Shown: in pieces, positions 45,242 through 53,325 of the stretch
Position numbering within the stretch: the first letter of the stretch is position 1
Layout of the letters: every line of letters begins with the position of its first letter
Assembly (NCBI GenBank): GCA_963788115.1
Contig: CAWBFD010000004.1
Location: forward strand, 1,178,001-1,242,000
Source: CAWBFD01 sp963788115
GTDB lineage: Bacteria; Actinomycetota; Thermoleophilia; Solirubrobacterales; 70-9
Reading direction: 5' to 3'
Length of the DNA: 64,000 nt
Position numbers and translations under genes: made by a program
Notes under the pieces: model-generated
The model's input: the letters and a program-made list of their open reading frames with translations, nothing else
Database searches by the model: none
What the model was told of the DNA's origin: nothing

Positions 45242-47737
45242 ATGGATCGCTACCAGCCAGATGAGATCGAGCGCCGCTGGCAGGCGGTGTGGGAAACCGA
45301 GCGCACCTGGGAGGTCCCGAATCCGGGGCAACCCGGCTTCGACGGCTCCCGCCCCAAGGCCTACGTCCTCGAGATGCTTCCGTATCCATCGGGTGAGCCC
45401 CACGTCGGCAACCTGAAGTGCTACGCGATCGGCGACGCGATCGCACACTTCCGGCGCCGTCACGGCTTTCAGGTGGTCCATCCGATGGGCTATGACGCGT
45501 TCGGCCTCCCGGCGGAGAACAACGCGATCAAGACCGGCGAGCATCCACGGGTAGCGACCGAGCGGTCGATCGCGAACTACCGCAAGGCGTTCAGGCGCTG
45601 GGGCGTGTCGCTCGACTGGAGCCGGGAGTTCGCGACCTCGGACCCGGCCTACTACCGGTGGACCCAGTGGATCTTCCTCCGTCTCTACGAGCGCGGCCTC
45701 GCCTACCGGGCCGAGGCCCAGGTCCAATGGTGCCCCAAGGACCAGACCGTGCTCGCCAACGAGCAGGTGATCGACGGCCGCTGCGAGCGCTGCGGCACTC
45801 CCGTCGTCGCCCGCAACCTCGAGCAGTGGTTCTTCCGCATCACCGACTACGCCGACCGCCTGCTGTCGGACTTCGACCTGCTCGAGTCGTGGCCCGAGCA
45901 CGTGGTGACCATGCAGCGCAACTGGATCGGCCGCTCCGAGGGCGCCGAGGTCAGTTTCCGCTGCGAGGAGCTGGGGCTCGACTTCCCGGTGTTCACGACC
46001 AGGCCGGACACGCTGTTCGGCGCGACCTTCTTCGTCCTCGCGCCCGAGCACCCCGAGGTCCTGCGTCTGGCCGCGGACACCGAGCACGAGCAGGCCGTCC
46101 GCGCCTACGTGGACGAGTCGATCCGGGAATCGCCCGAGGAGCGCGGCTCCGAGGAGCGCCAGAAGACCGGCGTGCCGCTGGGCCGCACGGTCACCAACCC
46201 GGTCAACGGCGAGGAGATCCCGATGTTCGTCGCCGACTACGTCCTGATGGAGTACGGAACCGGCGCGATCATGGCCGTGCCCGCCCACGACCGGCGCGAT
46301 TACGACTTCGCCAGGGCATTCGGGCTTGAGATCCGGCAGGTGGTCGCGCCGGCCGAGGGCGAGGAGGAGCCCCCGGAGGCAGAGCCCTTCCTCGGCCACA
46401 CCGAGAACGAGCGCCTCGTGAACTCGGGCGAGTTCACCGGCTTGAGCGCCCCCGATGGAGCGCGCGCGATCACCGAGAGGCTGCGCGAGCGCGGACTGGG
46501 CGACTTCGCGGTTCACTATCGCCTCCGCGACTGGCTGCTCTCCCGCCAGCGCTACTGGGGCTGCCCGATCCCGATCGTCTATTGCGCCGCATGCGGGACC
46601 GTCCCCGTGCCCGACGACCAGCTCCCGGTCGAGCTCCCGGACGTCGACGACTACGCCCCCAAGGGGAAGAGCCCGCTGGCCGCAGTCGAGGACTGGGTCA
46701 ACGTCGACTGCCCCCGGTGCGGAGGCGCCGCCAGGCGCGAGACGGACACGATGGACACCTTCGTCGACTCCTCCTGGTACTTCATCCGCTACCTCGATCC
46801 ACGCAACGACGAGCGTCCGTGGGACCGCGAGGCCGCCGATTACTGGATGCCCGCCGATCAGTACATCGGCGGAGTCGAGCACGCGATCCTGCATCTGATG
46901 TACGCGCGCTTCTTCACCAAGGCGCTGGCGGACATGGACGAGCTCGGTGTGGAGGAGCCGTTCGCCAACCTCTTCACTCAGGGGATGATCACGCGGGACG
47001 GGGCCAAGATGTCGTCGTCGAAGGGCAACGTGGTCAGCCCGAGCGCGTTCATGGATCGCTACGGGGCTGACGCCGTGCGGACGTACATGTGCTTCCTGGG
47101 GCCGCCCGAGCGCAGCGGAGACTGGGTCGACGCCGGGGTCGAGGGCGTCTACCGGTTCATGTCACGGCTGTGGCGGCTGGGGCGGGAGGTTGCGGAGCGC
47201 ACCCAGCCCTCCGAGCCGCCCGTGGAGGCGGACGGGGATGCCCAGGCGCTGCTCGCCAAGGCGCACTGGGCGATCGACAAGGTCACGCACGACATCGAGG
47301 GCAACTTCCAGTTCCACACGGCGATCGCCGCTGTGATGGAGCTGGTGAACGACTCCTACCGGCTCAAAGCCGGGCTCTACGGCGACGGAGCCGGCGAGTC
47401 GGCCCTTCGCTTCGCCGCCGCCACGGCCGCGTCGCTGATCTTCCCGTTCGCCCCGCACCTCGGAGCCGAGATCTACGAGTCGCTGGAGGGCAAGCGGGTG
47501 TGGGAGGAGCCCTGGCCGGTCGCGGACAGCGCTTTCCTCACCAGCGAGACCTTCACGCTGGTCGTGCAGGTCAACGGCAAGCGCCGCGATCAGATCGAGG
47601 CGGCCGTGGACACGCCGGAGCAAGAGCTCGTCCGTCTCGCCCGTGAGAGCGAGGGCGTCCGTCGCCATCTCGACGGCAAGGAGGTCGTCAAGGAGATTGT
47701 CGTCCCCGGCAGACTGGTGAACCTCGTCGTGCGCTGA
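45242..47737 (+). CDS. leuS: Leucyl-tRNA synthetase
   Basis: 831 residues. YPSGEPHVGNLKCYAIGDA contains the HIGH-type motif as HVGN, and KMSSSKGN is the KMSKS motif. The editing CP1 domain has TTRPDTLFGATFFVLAPEHP. Zinc-finger-like cysteines occur in CERCGTP and CPRCGG. A tRNA-binding C-terminal domain ends VVPGRLVNLVVR. Class I synthetase of bacterial type. A hairpin follows the stop. Confidence 0.97.
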   Translation: MDRYQPDEIERRWQAVWETERTWEVPNPGQPGFDGSRPKAYVLEMLPYPSGEPHVGNLKCYAIGDAIAHFRRRHGFQVVHPMGYDAFGLPAENNAIKTGEHPRVATERSIANYRKAFRRWGVSLDWSREFATSDPAYYRWTQWIFLRLYERGLAYRAEAQVQWCPKDQTVLANEQVIDGRCERCGTPVVARNLEQWFFRITDYADRLLSDFDLLESWPEHVVTMQRNWIGRSEGAEVSFRCEELGLDFPVFTTRPDTLFGATFFVLAPEHPEVLRLAADTEHEQAVRAYVDESIRESPEERGSEERQKTGVPLGRTVTNPVNGEEIPMFVADYVLMEYGTGAIMAVPAHDRRDYDFARAFGLEIRQVVAPAEGEEEPPEAEPFLGHTENERLVNSGEFTGLSAPDGARAITERLRERGLGDFAVHYRLRDWLLSRQRYWGCPIPIVYCAACGTVPVPDDQLPVELPDVDDYAPKGKSPLAAVEDWVNVDCPRCGGAARRETDTMDTFVDSSWYFIRYLDPRNDERPWDREAADYWMPADQYIGGVEHAILHLMYARFFTKALADMDELGVEEPFANLFTQGMITRDGAKMSSSKGNVVSPSAFMDRYGADAVRTYMCFLGPPERSGDWVDAGVEGVYRFMSRLWRLGREVAERTQPSEPPVEADGDAQALLAKAHWAIDKVTHDIEGNFQFHTAIAAVMELVNDSYRLKAGLYGDGAGESALRFAAATAASLIFPFAPHLGAEIYESLEGKRVWEEPWPVADSAFLTSETFTLVVQVNGKRRDQIEAAVDTPEQELVRLARESEGVRRHLDGKEVVKEIVVPGRLVNLVVR

Positions 47738-47747
47738 GGCGGCTGCA

Positions 47748-47782
47748 AAAGCTGCGCATCTCGGCGTCCGCAGCGGGGCTTT
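47748..47782 (+). terminator. Hairpin after leuS with the shared 15-nt loop
   Basis: GCTGCG (47751-47756) pairs with CGCAGC (47769-47774), extended by AAAGC/GCTTT with a bulge. The A-rich 5' side and T run after it fit a terminator. The stretch CGCATCTCGGCGTCC (47755-47769), mostly in the loop, is identical to 54366-54380 in structured element A. Confidence 0.6.
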
Positions 47783-47816
47783 CCATCGCCGCAACACGCC
47801 TAACAGGCGCGTCCGC

Positions 47817-47822
47817 TATAAA
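47817..47822 (+). promoter_or_regulatory. -10-like element TATAAA
   Basis: TATAAA ends 6 nt before the cupin-gene GTG, an unusually good -10 match at leaderless distance. Confidence 0.5.
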
Positions 47823-47828
47823 GCCCGC

Positions 47829-48230
47829 GTGCTTGTCAGGCGGTTCTCGGAGGCGGCCGTGACCGACGTTCACCGGCTCAACTCGCACATCCTCATGGAC
47901 GCGGGCGAGCTCGGGTCGCGCAACCTCTCGGTCAACTGGCTCGAGGTCCCCGCCGGCGCCTCGGAGGAGTTCCGCTCGCACGAGGAGGCCGAGCAGGTCT
48001 ATGTCGTCGTCAAGGGCAGCGGCACGATGTCGGCAACGGGGGACACCCAGCAGTTGAGCGAGGGGGACCTGGTGCTGATCCCGCCGGCGACCGACCACGC
48101 GGTTGCCAACGACGGCAGCTCGCCTCTGGCGCTGGTCTCGGTGCAATCCCCCGCGGTCACCGCCGACGAGCTCTACAGCCGGCGCCTCGCCACGCAGGCC
48201 GCCGGCTACGACGACTACGAGGAGGAGTAG
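47829..48230 (+). CDS. Cupin-domain protein
   Basis: 133 residues from a GTG. The two cupin motifs are recognisable (EEFRSHEEAEQVYVVVKGSG and GDLVLIPPATDHAVAN), with metal ligands likely at the His/Glu of SHEEAEQ and the His of DHAVAN. Single-domain beta-barrel; enzyme or sensor role unknown. An acidic tail (DDYEEE) ends the protein. Confidence 0.85.
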   Translation: MLVRRFSEAAVTDVHRLNSHILMDAGELGSRNLSVNWLEVPAGASEEFRSHEEAEQVYVVVKGSGTMSATGDTQQLSEGDLVLIPPATDHAVANDGSSPLALVSVQSPAVTADELYSRRLATQAAGYDDYEEE

Positions 48231-48259
48231 CCGCTGGTCGCGGGGGCGACCACTCCGAG

Positions 48260-48529
48260 GTGATTCGCCGGCGCGTAATCGTCCGGGGTCGGGTGCAGGG
48301 GGTGTTCTTTCGCGACACGGTGCGCCGGATGGCGCAGTCGCGGGGGATCTCCGGCTGGGTCCGCAACCGCGATGACGGCGCGGTGGAGGCCGTGTTGGAG
48401 GGCGAGCGGGACGCGGTCGAGTCCATGATCCGCTTCGCCCGCGAGGGCCCCCGCGGCGCCGCGGTGGAGGGCATCGACGTTCACGAGGAGGAACCGGAGG
48501 GCCTCACGGGATTCTCGATCGTCGGGTGA
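48260..48529 (+). CDS. acyP: Acylphosphatase
   Basis: 89 residues from a GTG. The signature GRVQGVFFRDTVR holds the catalytic Arg18, and GWVRNRDDG holds Asn36. Full length for this small alpha/beta enzyme, which hydrolyses acyl phosphates in the cytosol. Confidence 0.93.
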   Translation: MIRRRVIVRGRVQGVFFRDTVRRMAQSRGISGWVRNRDDGAVEAVLEGERDAVESMIRFAREGPRGAAVEGIDVHEEEPEGLTGFSIVG

Positions 48530-48557
48530 CCGGCAGCGCTCAGGTTCGTGAGCGCTC

Positions 48558-49793
48558 TCATCGTCGACTTGGACGAGTCGAACCGCGGATTCTTCCGGAC
48601 GGGATGAGATAGGCGGACAACCCCGGGTCGCGGGCGAGCTGTGAGCCCCATCTCACCACCTTGGGTCCGAACCGGTCTCGCAGGTCGTCCAGAGCCGCGT
48701 CCAGGGCGGCGCGTGGGCGGCGGTCGAGCGGCAGCGCGAGCTGAACGCCCACGTTCGCCGCCCCGAGGTTGGTGACAGCGAGTCCGAGCAGGGTGAGACC
48801 GCGACGCTCGATCGTCGGCGTCGCCGTTCGGAGCAGAGCCCTCAGCACCGAGAGGATCGTCTCGCTTTCGGCGGTCGCATACGGCAGGGTGTGTGAGCGG
48901 GTCGCCCGCGAGTAGTCGCCGAACCGCAACCGCAGCACGACTGTCCGGCCGACGCGGCCGCCGGCACGCATGCGCCGGGTGACCCGGTCGACCAATCCCA
49001 CGATCACGGCGTCGATCTCCTTTCCGGACCGCGGGCGCGGGCCCAGTGCGCACTGCGAGCCGACCGAACGCCGGCTGTGTACGCGCGACACCCGGCGGCG
49101 GTCCTCGTTGTGGGCCAGGGCGTGCAGCTTTCGGCCTGCCGCACGCCCGACGATCGCCACGAGCTCATGCTCGGCAAGCCGAGCGACCTCGCCGACGGTG
49201 TGGAGGCCCCGGTCGTTGAGCTTGGCGGCGGTGGCCGGCCCGACTCCCCAGAGTTCCTCGACGCGAAGCGGATGCAGGAAGGCGGTCTCACGCTCCACCG
49301 GGACCACGAGCAGGCCGTCGGGCTTCCCGATCCGGCTGGCCACCTTGGCCAGGTGCTTGGTCCGCGCGACCCCGACCGTGATCCGCAGGCCGACGCGCTC
49401 GAGGACCTCTCGCTTGAGTCGCGCGGCGATCTCGGGGGGAGATCCGGCGAAGTGTCCCATGCCGCGAACGTCCAGGAATGCCTCCTCCAGGGAGAGCCCC
49501 TCCACCACCGGCGCGGTCTCCTCGAAGACGCTGAACAGCGCGCGGCTCGCCTCGACGTAGGCGGGCCACCGCGGCTCGACGAAGACGGTTCCTGGGCACA
49601 GCGCCCTGGCGCGCCGGCCGCCCATGCCTCCGCGCACGCCGTGGGCCCTTGCCTCATAGCTCGCGGCCAGCACCACCCCGCCGCCGACCGCGACGGGCTT
49701 GCCGCGCAGGGCCGGATCGTCGCGCTGCTCGACCGAGGCGTAGAAGGCGTCGGCGTCCGCATGGAGGATCCCGGCAACGCGCTGCACGAACAT
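48558..49793 (-). CDS. dinB: Y-family DNA polymerase IV
   Basis: 411 residues. HADADAFYASVEQ contains the first metal Asp (Asp13), and GLSLEEAFLDV (residues 99-109) is the second metal site, with Glu103 where most homologues have Asp, next to the conserved Glu104. The HhH region (EELWGVGPATAAKLNDRG) and little-finger domain follow. No recognisable beta-clamp motif at the C-terminus was confirmed. Translesion synthesis under SOS control is likely: a LexA-type palindrome overlaps its start codon. Confidence 0.9.
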   Translation of the reverse strand: MFVQRVAGILHADADAFYASVEQRDDPALRGKPVAVGGGVVLAASYEARAHGVRGGMGGRRARALCPGTVFVEPRWPAYVEASRALFSVFEETAPVVEGLSLEEAFLDVRGMGHFAGSPPEIAARLKREVLERVGLRITVGVARTKHLAKVASRIGKPDGLLVVPVERETAFLHPLRVEELWGVGPATAAKLNDRGLHTVGEVARLAEHELVAIVGRAAGRKLHALAHNEDRRRVSRVHSRRSVGSQCALGPRPRSGKEIDAVIVGLVDRVTRRMRAGGRVGRTVVLRLRFGDYSRATRSHTLPYATAESETILSVLRALLRTATPTIERRGLTLLGLAVTNLGAANVGVQLALPLDRRPRAALDAALDDLRDRFGPKVVRWGSQLARDPGLSAYLIPSGRIRGSTRPSRR

Positions 49794-49799
49794 ATGTTC
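49788..49799 (-). promoter_or_regulatory. LexA/SOS-type operator at dinB
   Basis: GAACATATGTTC is a perfect palindrome matching the Gram-positive/actinobacterial LexA pattern GAAC-N4-GTTC. The dinB start codon lies inside it, so repressor binding would cover the translation start and, in a leaderless transcript, the transcription start. Confidence 0.7.
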
Positions 49800-49942
49800 C
49801 CATCCGATCAGGATGGAGCGACACAGCCGACCGCGGGGCCTGGAGGGCCGAAACCTGCCGGGCGCGAGCTGACGCGATCACCCGTGCGGTTCTCGACAAT
49901 TTGCGCGCCACGCGTGCGCTCGGGTCGGACACGATCGAGCCC

Positions 49943-50569
49943 ATGCCCGCGCTCAGCCGCACGCAGCTGCTGGTCTACGGGGCGATCGCGGTGGCCCTGC
50001 TGCTCCTCGGTGCCCGCTGGATCCGTTCGGCCGAGGCGGACGGCTCGGCCGCGGGCGAGGTCAGCTACGGCTTCGGCGGTGGCGACGCGGCGGAGGGGGC
50101 GGGCGGCTCCGGCTCGATCGCCTTCGACGCCCAGGGCGGCGACCTCGTCGTCCACGTCGCTGGCGCCGTGGGCGACCCGGGGGTCTACCGGTTGCCGGCG
50201 GGCTCACGCGTGACCGACGCGGTCGAGCGGGCCGGCGGGCCCGGCCGCGACGCTGCGCTCGACGCGATCAACCTCGCCGCCCGGCTCGCCGACGGCCAGC
50301 AGGTGGTCGTTCCCGCGACCGTCAAGAGCGGCGCCGGGATCGCGGCAGGGGTTGGGCTGGCGGGTGCCGACCCCGACGCGCCGATCAGCCTCGGCTCCGC
50401 CACGATCGAGCAGCTCGACACGGTCGAGGGGATTGGTCCGGTCACCGCCCAGAACATCATCGACTTCCGCGACGAGCACGGGGGCCTTTCGTCGATCGAG
50501 GAGCTCGACGAGATCAGCGGCATCGGCCCGGCGACGATGGAGTCGCTGAGGGGGCGGCTGCAGCCGTGA
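49943..50569 (+). CDS. comEA: Competence protein ComEA
   Basis: 208 residues. An N-terminal membrane helix (QLLVYGAIAVALLLLGARW) precedes a SLBB domain (LVVHVAGAVGDPGVYRLPAG) and a C-terminal helix-hairpin-helix pair (ATIEQLDTVEGIGPVTAQNI). Typical ComEA layout: membrane-anchored receptor that binds incoming DNA outside the membrane. comEC follows after an inverted repeat. The ATG at 49943 starts just before the membrane helix. Confidence 0.93.
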   Translation: MPALSRTQLLVYGAIAVALLLLGARWIRSAEADGSAAGEVSYGFGGGDAAEGAGGSGSIAFDAQGGDLVVHVAGAVGDPGVYRLPAGSRVTDAVERAGGPGRDAALDAINLAARLADGQQVVVPATVKSGAGIAAGVGLAGADPDAPISLGSATIEQLDTVEGIGPVTAQNIIDFRDEHGGLSSIEELDEISGIGPATMESLRGRLQP

Positions 50570-50649
50570 GCGGGCAGGCCCGAGCACCCGGCGCCCGGCA
50601 GGCCGGCGCCGCGCTCGCCCTGCGCCAAGCCGACCCGGGACCCGCTGAG

Positions 50650-50698
50650 CACGAACGAGGAGTTGTTCATGGCATCGATGAATTTCTCCTCGTTCGTG
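50650..50698. repeat. Perfect 13-bp inverted repeat between comEA and comEC
   Basis: CACGAACGAGGAG (50650-50662) and CTCCTCGTTCGTG (50686-50698) pair perfectly; within the 23-nt loop TTCAT and ATGAA can pair too. It lies just before the comEC start region and would fold into a very stable hairpin in the transcript. Confidence 0.75.
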
Positions 50699-50759
50699 GC
50701 GTGTGCCGCGCTTCCGGCAGGGGCGGCCGGGACGCTCGCCGCCCCGGATCCCTCGTGAG

Positions 50760-53180
50760 GTGGATCGGGCTCGTCTAGGCCTCGCCTGGCGCTACGTCGC
50801 GGTCGCCGGCGCCGCGGCCGGGCTGGCGCTCTCGCCGGCCGTGCGCCTGGCCCCTGACCACGCCCGCGGCGCTCTGGCGATGGCTCTCGCGCTCGGGCTC
50901 GTCCTCACCCTCGTCCGCCCTTGGAGAGACGAGGCGGCGCGCAGCCCGCACTCCCGGGAGGCCGGCCGAGCCGCGACGCTCGCCTGGTTCGGTGCCCTCG
51001 CCCTCTGCATCGCCGTCGCCGGCATCGCCGCGGGCACGCTGCGACTGGATGCCATCGACGGTGGCGCCTACCACGGCGAGCGGGGTCGCGCGGTCGAGCT
51101 TCGCGGGTTTGTCACCGCGGTTCCTCGGCGCTCGGACGGCGAGGTCCGAGTCCGGGTCGAGACCGCCGACGGGCGCCTGCTCGTCGTGGCTCCCGAGCCG
51201 GTTCCGGAGCTTCCGGTGGGGCGCGAGGTTGCCGTCAGCGGCACCCTGCGGCCGCCCGGCGACTGGGAGCGGGCCTACCTCGAACGGCTCGGGATCGCGA
51301 CGGTGGTTGTGGCGCGCGGGATCGAGCTCACGGGGCGGCGACGTGGCGGTCTCGCCGCGCTGGGCGACCGCGTCCGCGATCGGGCCGAGGCGGCGCTCGA
51401 GCGCGGCACTCCGCCCGCCGAGGCGGCGCTTCTGCGCGGGTTCGTCCTCGGCCAGGACGATCGGATCGACCCTCGGACCGTGGACGACTTCCAGCGGTCG
51501 GGCCTCGCCCACCTCTTGGCTGTCAGCGGTCAGAACGTGCTCCTGCTGGCGCTCCTCGCCACCCCGATCCTGGCCCTCCTGGGCGTCTCGCTTCGAGCGC
51601 GCCTCATCTGCGTCCTGGTCCTGATCGCCATCTACGTGCCGGTCGCGGGCGCCGGGCCATCCATCCAGCGGGCGGGGATCATGGGGGCCGCGGCCGTGAT
51701 CGCGGCGCTCGCCAGCCGTCCGACCTCCCGCTGGCACGCGATGCTCCTCGCGGCCGCGGTCACGCTCGCCATCGACCCGCGGGCCAGCGCCGACGTCGGG
51801 TGGCAGCTCAGCTTCGCCGCCGTCGCCGGAATCGTGGTGTGGGCGCCGGGACTGCGCCTTGCATTCGGCCGGTCCGCCGCCGCGGATGGCCCGGTGCGGT
51901 CCGCCCGTCCCGCCGCCGGTCCGCGGGCCGCGGTGGCCGACGCGGTGGCGGTGACGGTGGCGGCAACCGTGGCCACCGCTCCGCTGATGGCGCATCACTT
52001 CGAGGCGGTCTCGCTCGCGGCCCTGCCGGCGAACCTCCTGGCGCTGCCCGCGGTGGCGCCGGTGATGTGGCTGGGGATGCTCTCCGCGGCGGCCGGTCAG
52101 CTTCCGTTCGTTCCCGTCGAGCCGTTCACGGGGCTCGCGGGCCTCCTCGCCGCGTACATCGCGCAGGTCGCGCGATGGCTCGCGACCCCTGGCTGGGCTC
52201 AGGTCGAGTTGCGCCTCGACGATCCCCTGGCACTGGGACTGGCGTATGCCCTGCTGGCCGCCGCGCTTGGCGCGGTGATCGCGAACGGCAGGCGGCGGAC
52301 GGGGATGCGCTGGCCGGGAACGCGCCGGGCGCAGAGCGGTCGGGGACGCTCGGCGCGCGCACGGATCCTGGGTGGCGGACTCGCGGTGATCGCCGCCGGC
52401 GCCCTCGCGATCGGTTCATCCCTCGCCGGTGAGGCCGACGGAGCTCAAGGGCTACGCATCACCGTGCTCGACGTGGGCCAGGGCGACGCGATCCTGCTCG
52501 AGCCCCCGGGCGGCGACGCGGTGCTGGTCGATGGCGGGCCGCCGGGGGAGGAGCTGCCCGAGCGCCTCCGAGCGCTCGGTGTGGAGCGGCTGGGGGCGGC
52601 GATCCTCACCCACGATCAGCTCGACCATGTCGCGGGCGTGGAGGAGGTCCTCGGCGAGGTTCCGGTGGAGCGCTTCGTCTTCGCCAACGCTGGACGCCGG
52701 CTGCTCGCCGATGCGCGGGAGGCCGGTGCTCGGCCGACCAGGGCAGCCGCGAGCGCCGAGGTCAGATCGGGCGATCTGAGGCTGCAGACGCTGTGGCCGC
52801 CGCGGCCCCTGCTCCACAGCGGCGTGGAGGAGGATCCGAACCGGCTCTCCCTGGTCCTGCTCGCCCGCTGGCACGGGTTCCGGATGCTGCTCACCGGCGA
52901 TGCGGAAGCCGAGGCGGCGCCGCTCGACCCCGGCGCGGTCGACGTGCTCAAGGTCGCTCACCACGGCAGCGACGACGCCGGCCTGGACGGGTTGCTGGCC
53001 CGCACGCTTCCTCGGCTGGCGGTCGTCTCGGTGGGCGACGACAACCCCTACGGCCACCCGGCGGACGAGACGCTCGCCACTCTGTCGGAGCACCGGATTC
53101 CCGTGCTTCGGACCGATCTCGATGGCGAGATCACGATCGCCGTGGACGAAGAGGGATGGACCGCCACGGCCACCGATTGA
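50760..53180 (+). CDS. comEC: ComEC/Rec2 DNA-translocation channel with MBL domain
   Basis: 806 residues from the GTG at 50760, chosen because the hydrophobic N-terminus starts just after it; a GTG at 50703 would add 19 residues. An OB-like DUF4131 region (residues ~75-190) is followed by the Competence multi-helix core with LLRGFVLGQDD and GLAHLLAVSGQNVLLLALL. The C-terminal MBL domain (VLDVGQGDAILLEPPG, LTHDQLDHVAG, VAHHGSDD) is complete. Channel for single-stranded DNA during transformation. A full comEC next to comEA suggests natural competence or DNA uptake capacity. Confidence 0.93.
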   Translation: MDRARLGLAWRYVAVAGAAAGLALSPAVRLAPDHARGALAMALALGLVLTLVRPWRDEAARSPHSREAGRAATLAWFGALALCIAVAGIAAGTLRLDAIDGGAYHGERGRAVELRGFVTAVPRRSDGEVRVRVETADGRLLVVAPEPVPELPVGREVAVSGTLRPPGDWERAYLERLGIATVVVARGIELTGRRRGGLAALGDRVRDRAEAALERGTPPAEAALLRGFVLGQDDRIDPRTVDDFQRSGLAHLLAVSGQNVLLLALLATPILALLGVSLRARLICVLVLIAIYVPVAGAGPSIQRAGIMGAAAVIAALASRPTSRWHAMLLAAAVTLAIDPRASADVGWQLSFAAVAGIVVWAPGLRLAFGRSAAADGPVRSARPAAGPRAAVADAVAVTVAATVATAPLMAHHFEAVSLAALPANLLALPAVAPVMWLGMLSAAAGQLPFVPVEPFTGLAGLLAAYIAQVARWLATPGWAQVELRLDDPLALGLAYALLAAALGAVIANGRRRTGMRWPGTRRAQSGRGRSARARILGGGLAVIAAGALAIGSSLAGEADGAQGLRITVLDVGQGDAILLEPPGGDAVLVDGGPPGEELPERLRALGVERLGAAILTHDQLDHVAGVEEVLGEVPVERFVFANAGRRLLADAREAGARPTRAAASAEVRSGDLRLQTLWPPRPLLHSGVEEDPNRLSLVLLARWHGFRMLLTGDAEAEAAPLDPGAVDVLKVAHHGSDDAGLDGLLARTLPRLAVVSVGDDNPYGHPADETLATLSEHRIPVLRTDLDGEITIAVDEEGWTATATD

Positions 53181-53216
53181 GCGAATCCCGGCGGCTGCGA
53201 CGTCAGCGGCCGGCCG

Positions 53217-53222
53217 TAGACT
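53217..53222 (+). promoter_or_regulatory. -10-like element TAGACT
   Basis: TAGACT ends 10 nt before the ATG of a 30-codon open frame that overlaps holA. Confidence 0.45.
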
Positions 53223-53232
53223 CGCGATAGCC

Positions 53233-53325
53233 ATGAGCGCGATGCCAGAGCCAGCCCCGAACAGACCAGCTGCGCGTGTACACGTTGGCATCGCGTCAGG
53301 CTGGTGGCAATTTGTTCTGACATGA
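53233..53325 (+). CDS. Possible 30-residue upstream peptide overlapping holA
   Basis: The frame opens with ATG 53233, encodes a Pro/Ala-rich start then VHVGIASGWWQFVLT, and ends with a TGA that overlaps the holA ATG (ATGA). A -10-like hexamer lies just upstream. GCGATGCCA (53239-53247) and TGGCATCGC (53286-53294) inside it form a perfect 9-bp hairpin. Translation would couple to holA; alternatively it is chance. Confidence 0.4.
   Translation: MSAMPEPAPNRPAARVHVGIASGWWQFVLT

Noticed and set aside
44219..46894. Very long minus-strand open frame antisense to leuS
   Set aside because: A GC-rich shadow frame. Only the 44219-44926 part has independent features (membrane helices, clear start); leuS is certain on the other strand.
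50566..50778. Open frame between comEA and comEC
   Set aside because: It reads through the perfect inverted repeat and has no motif; the repeat explains the sequence better.
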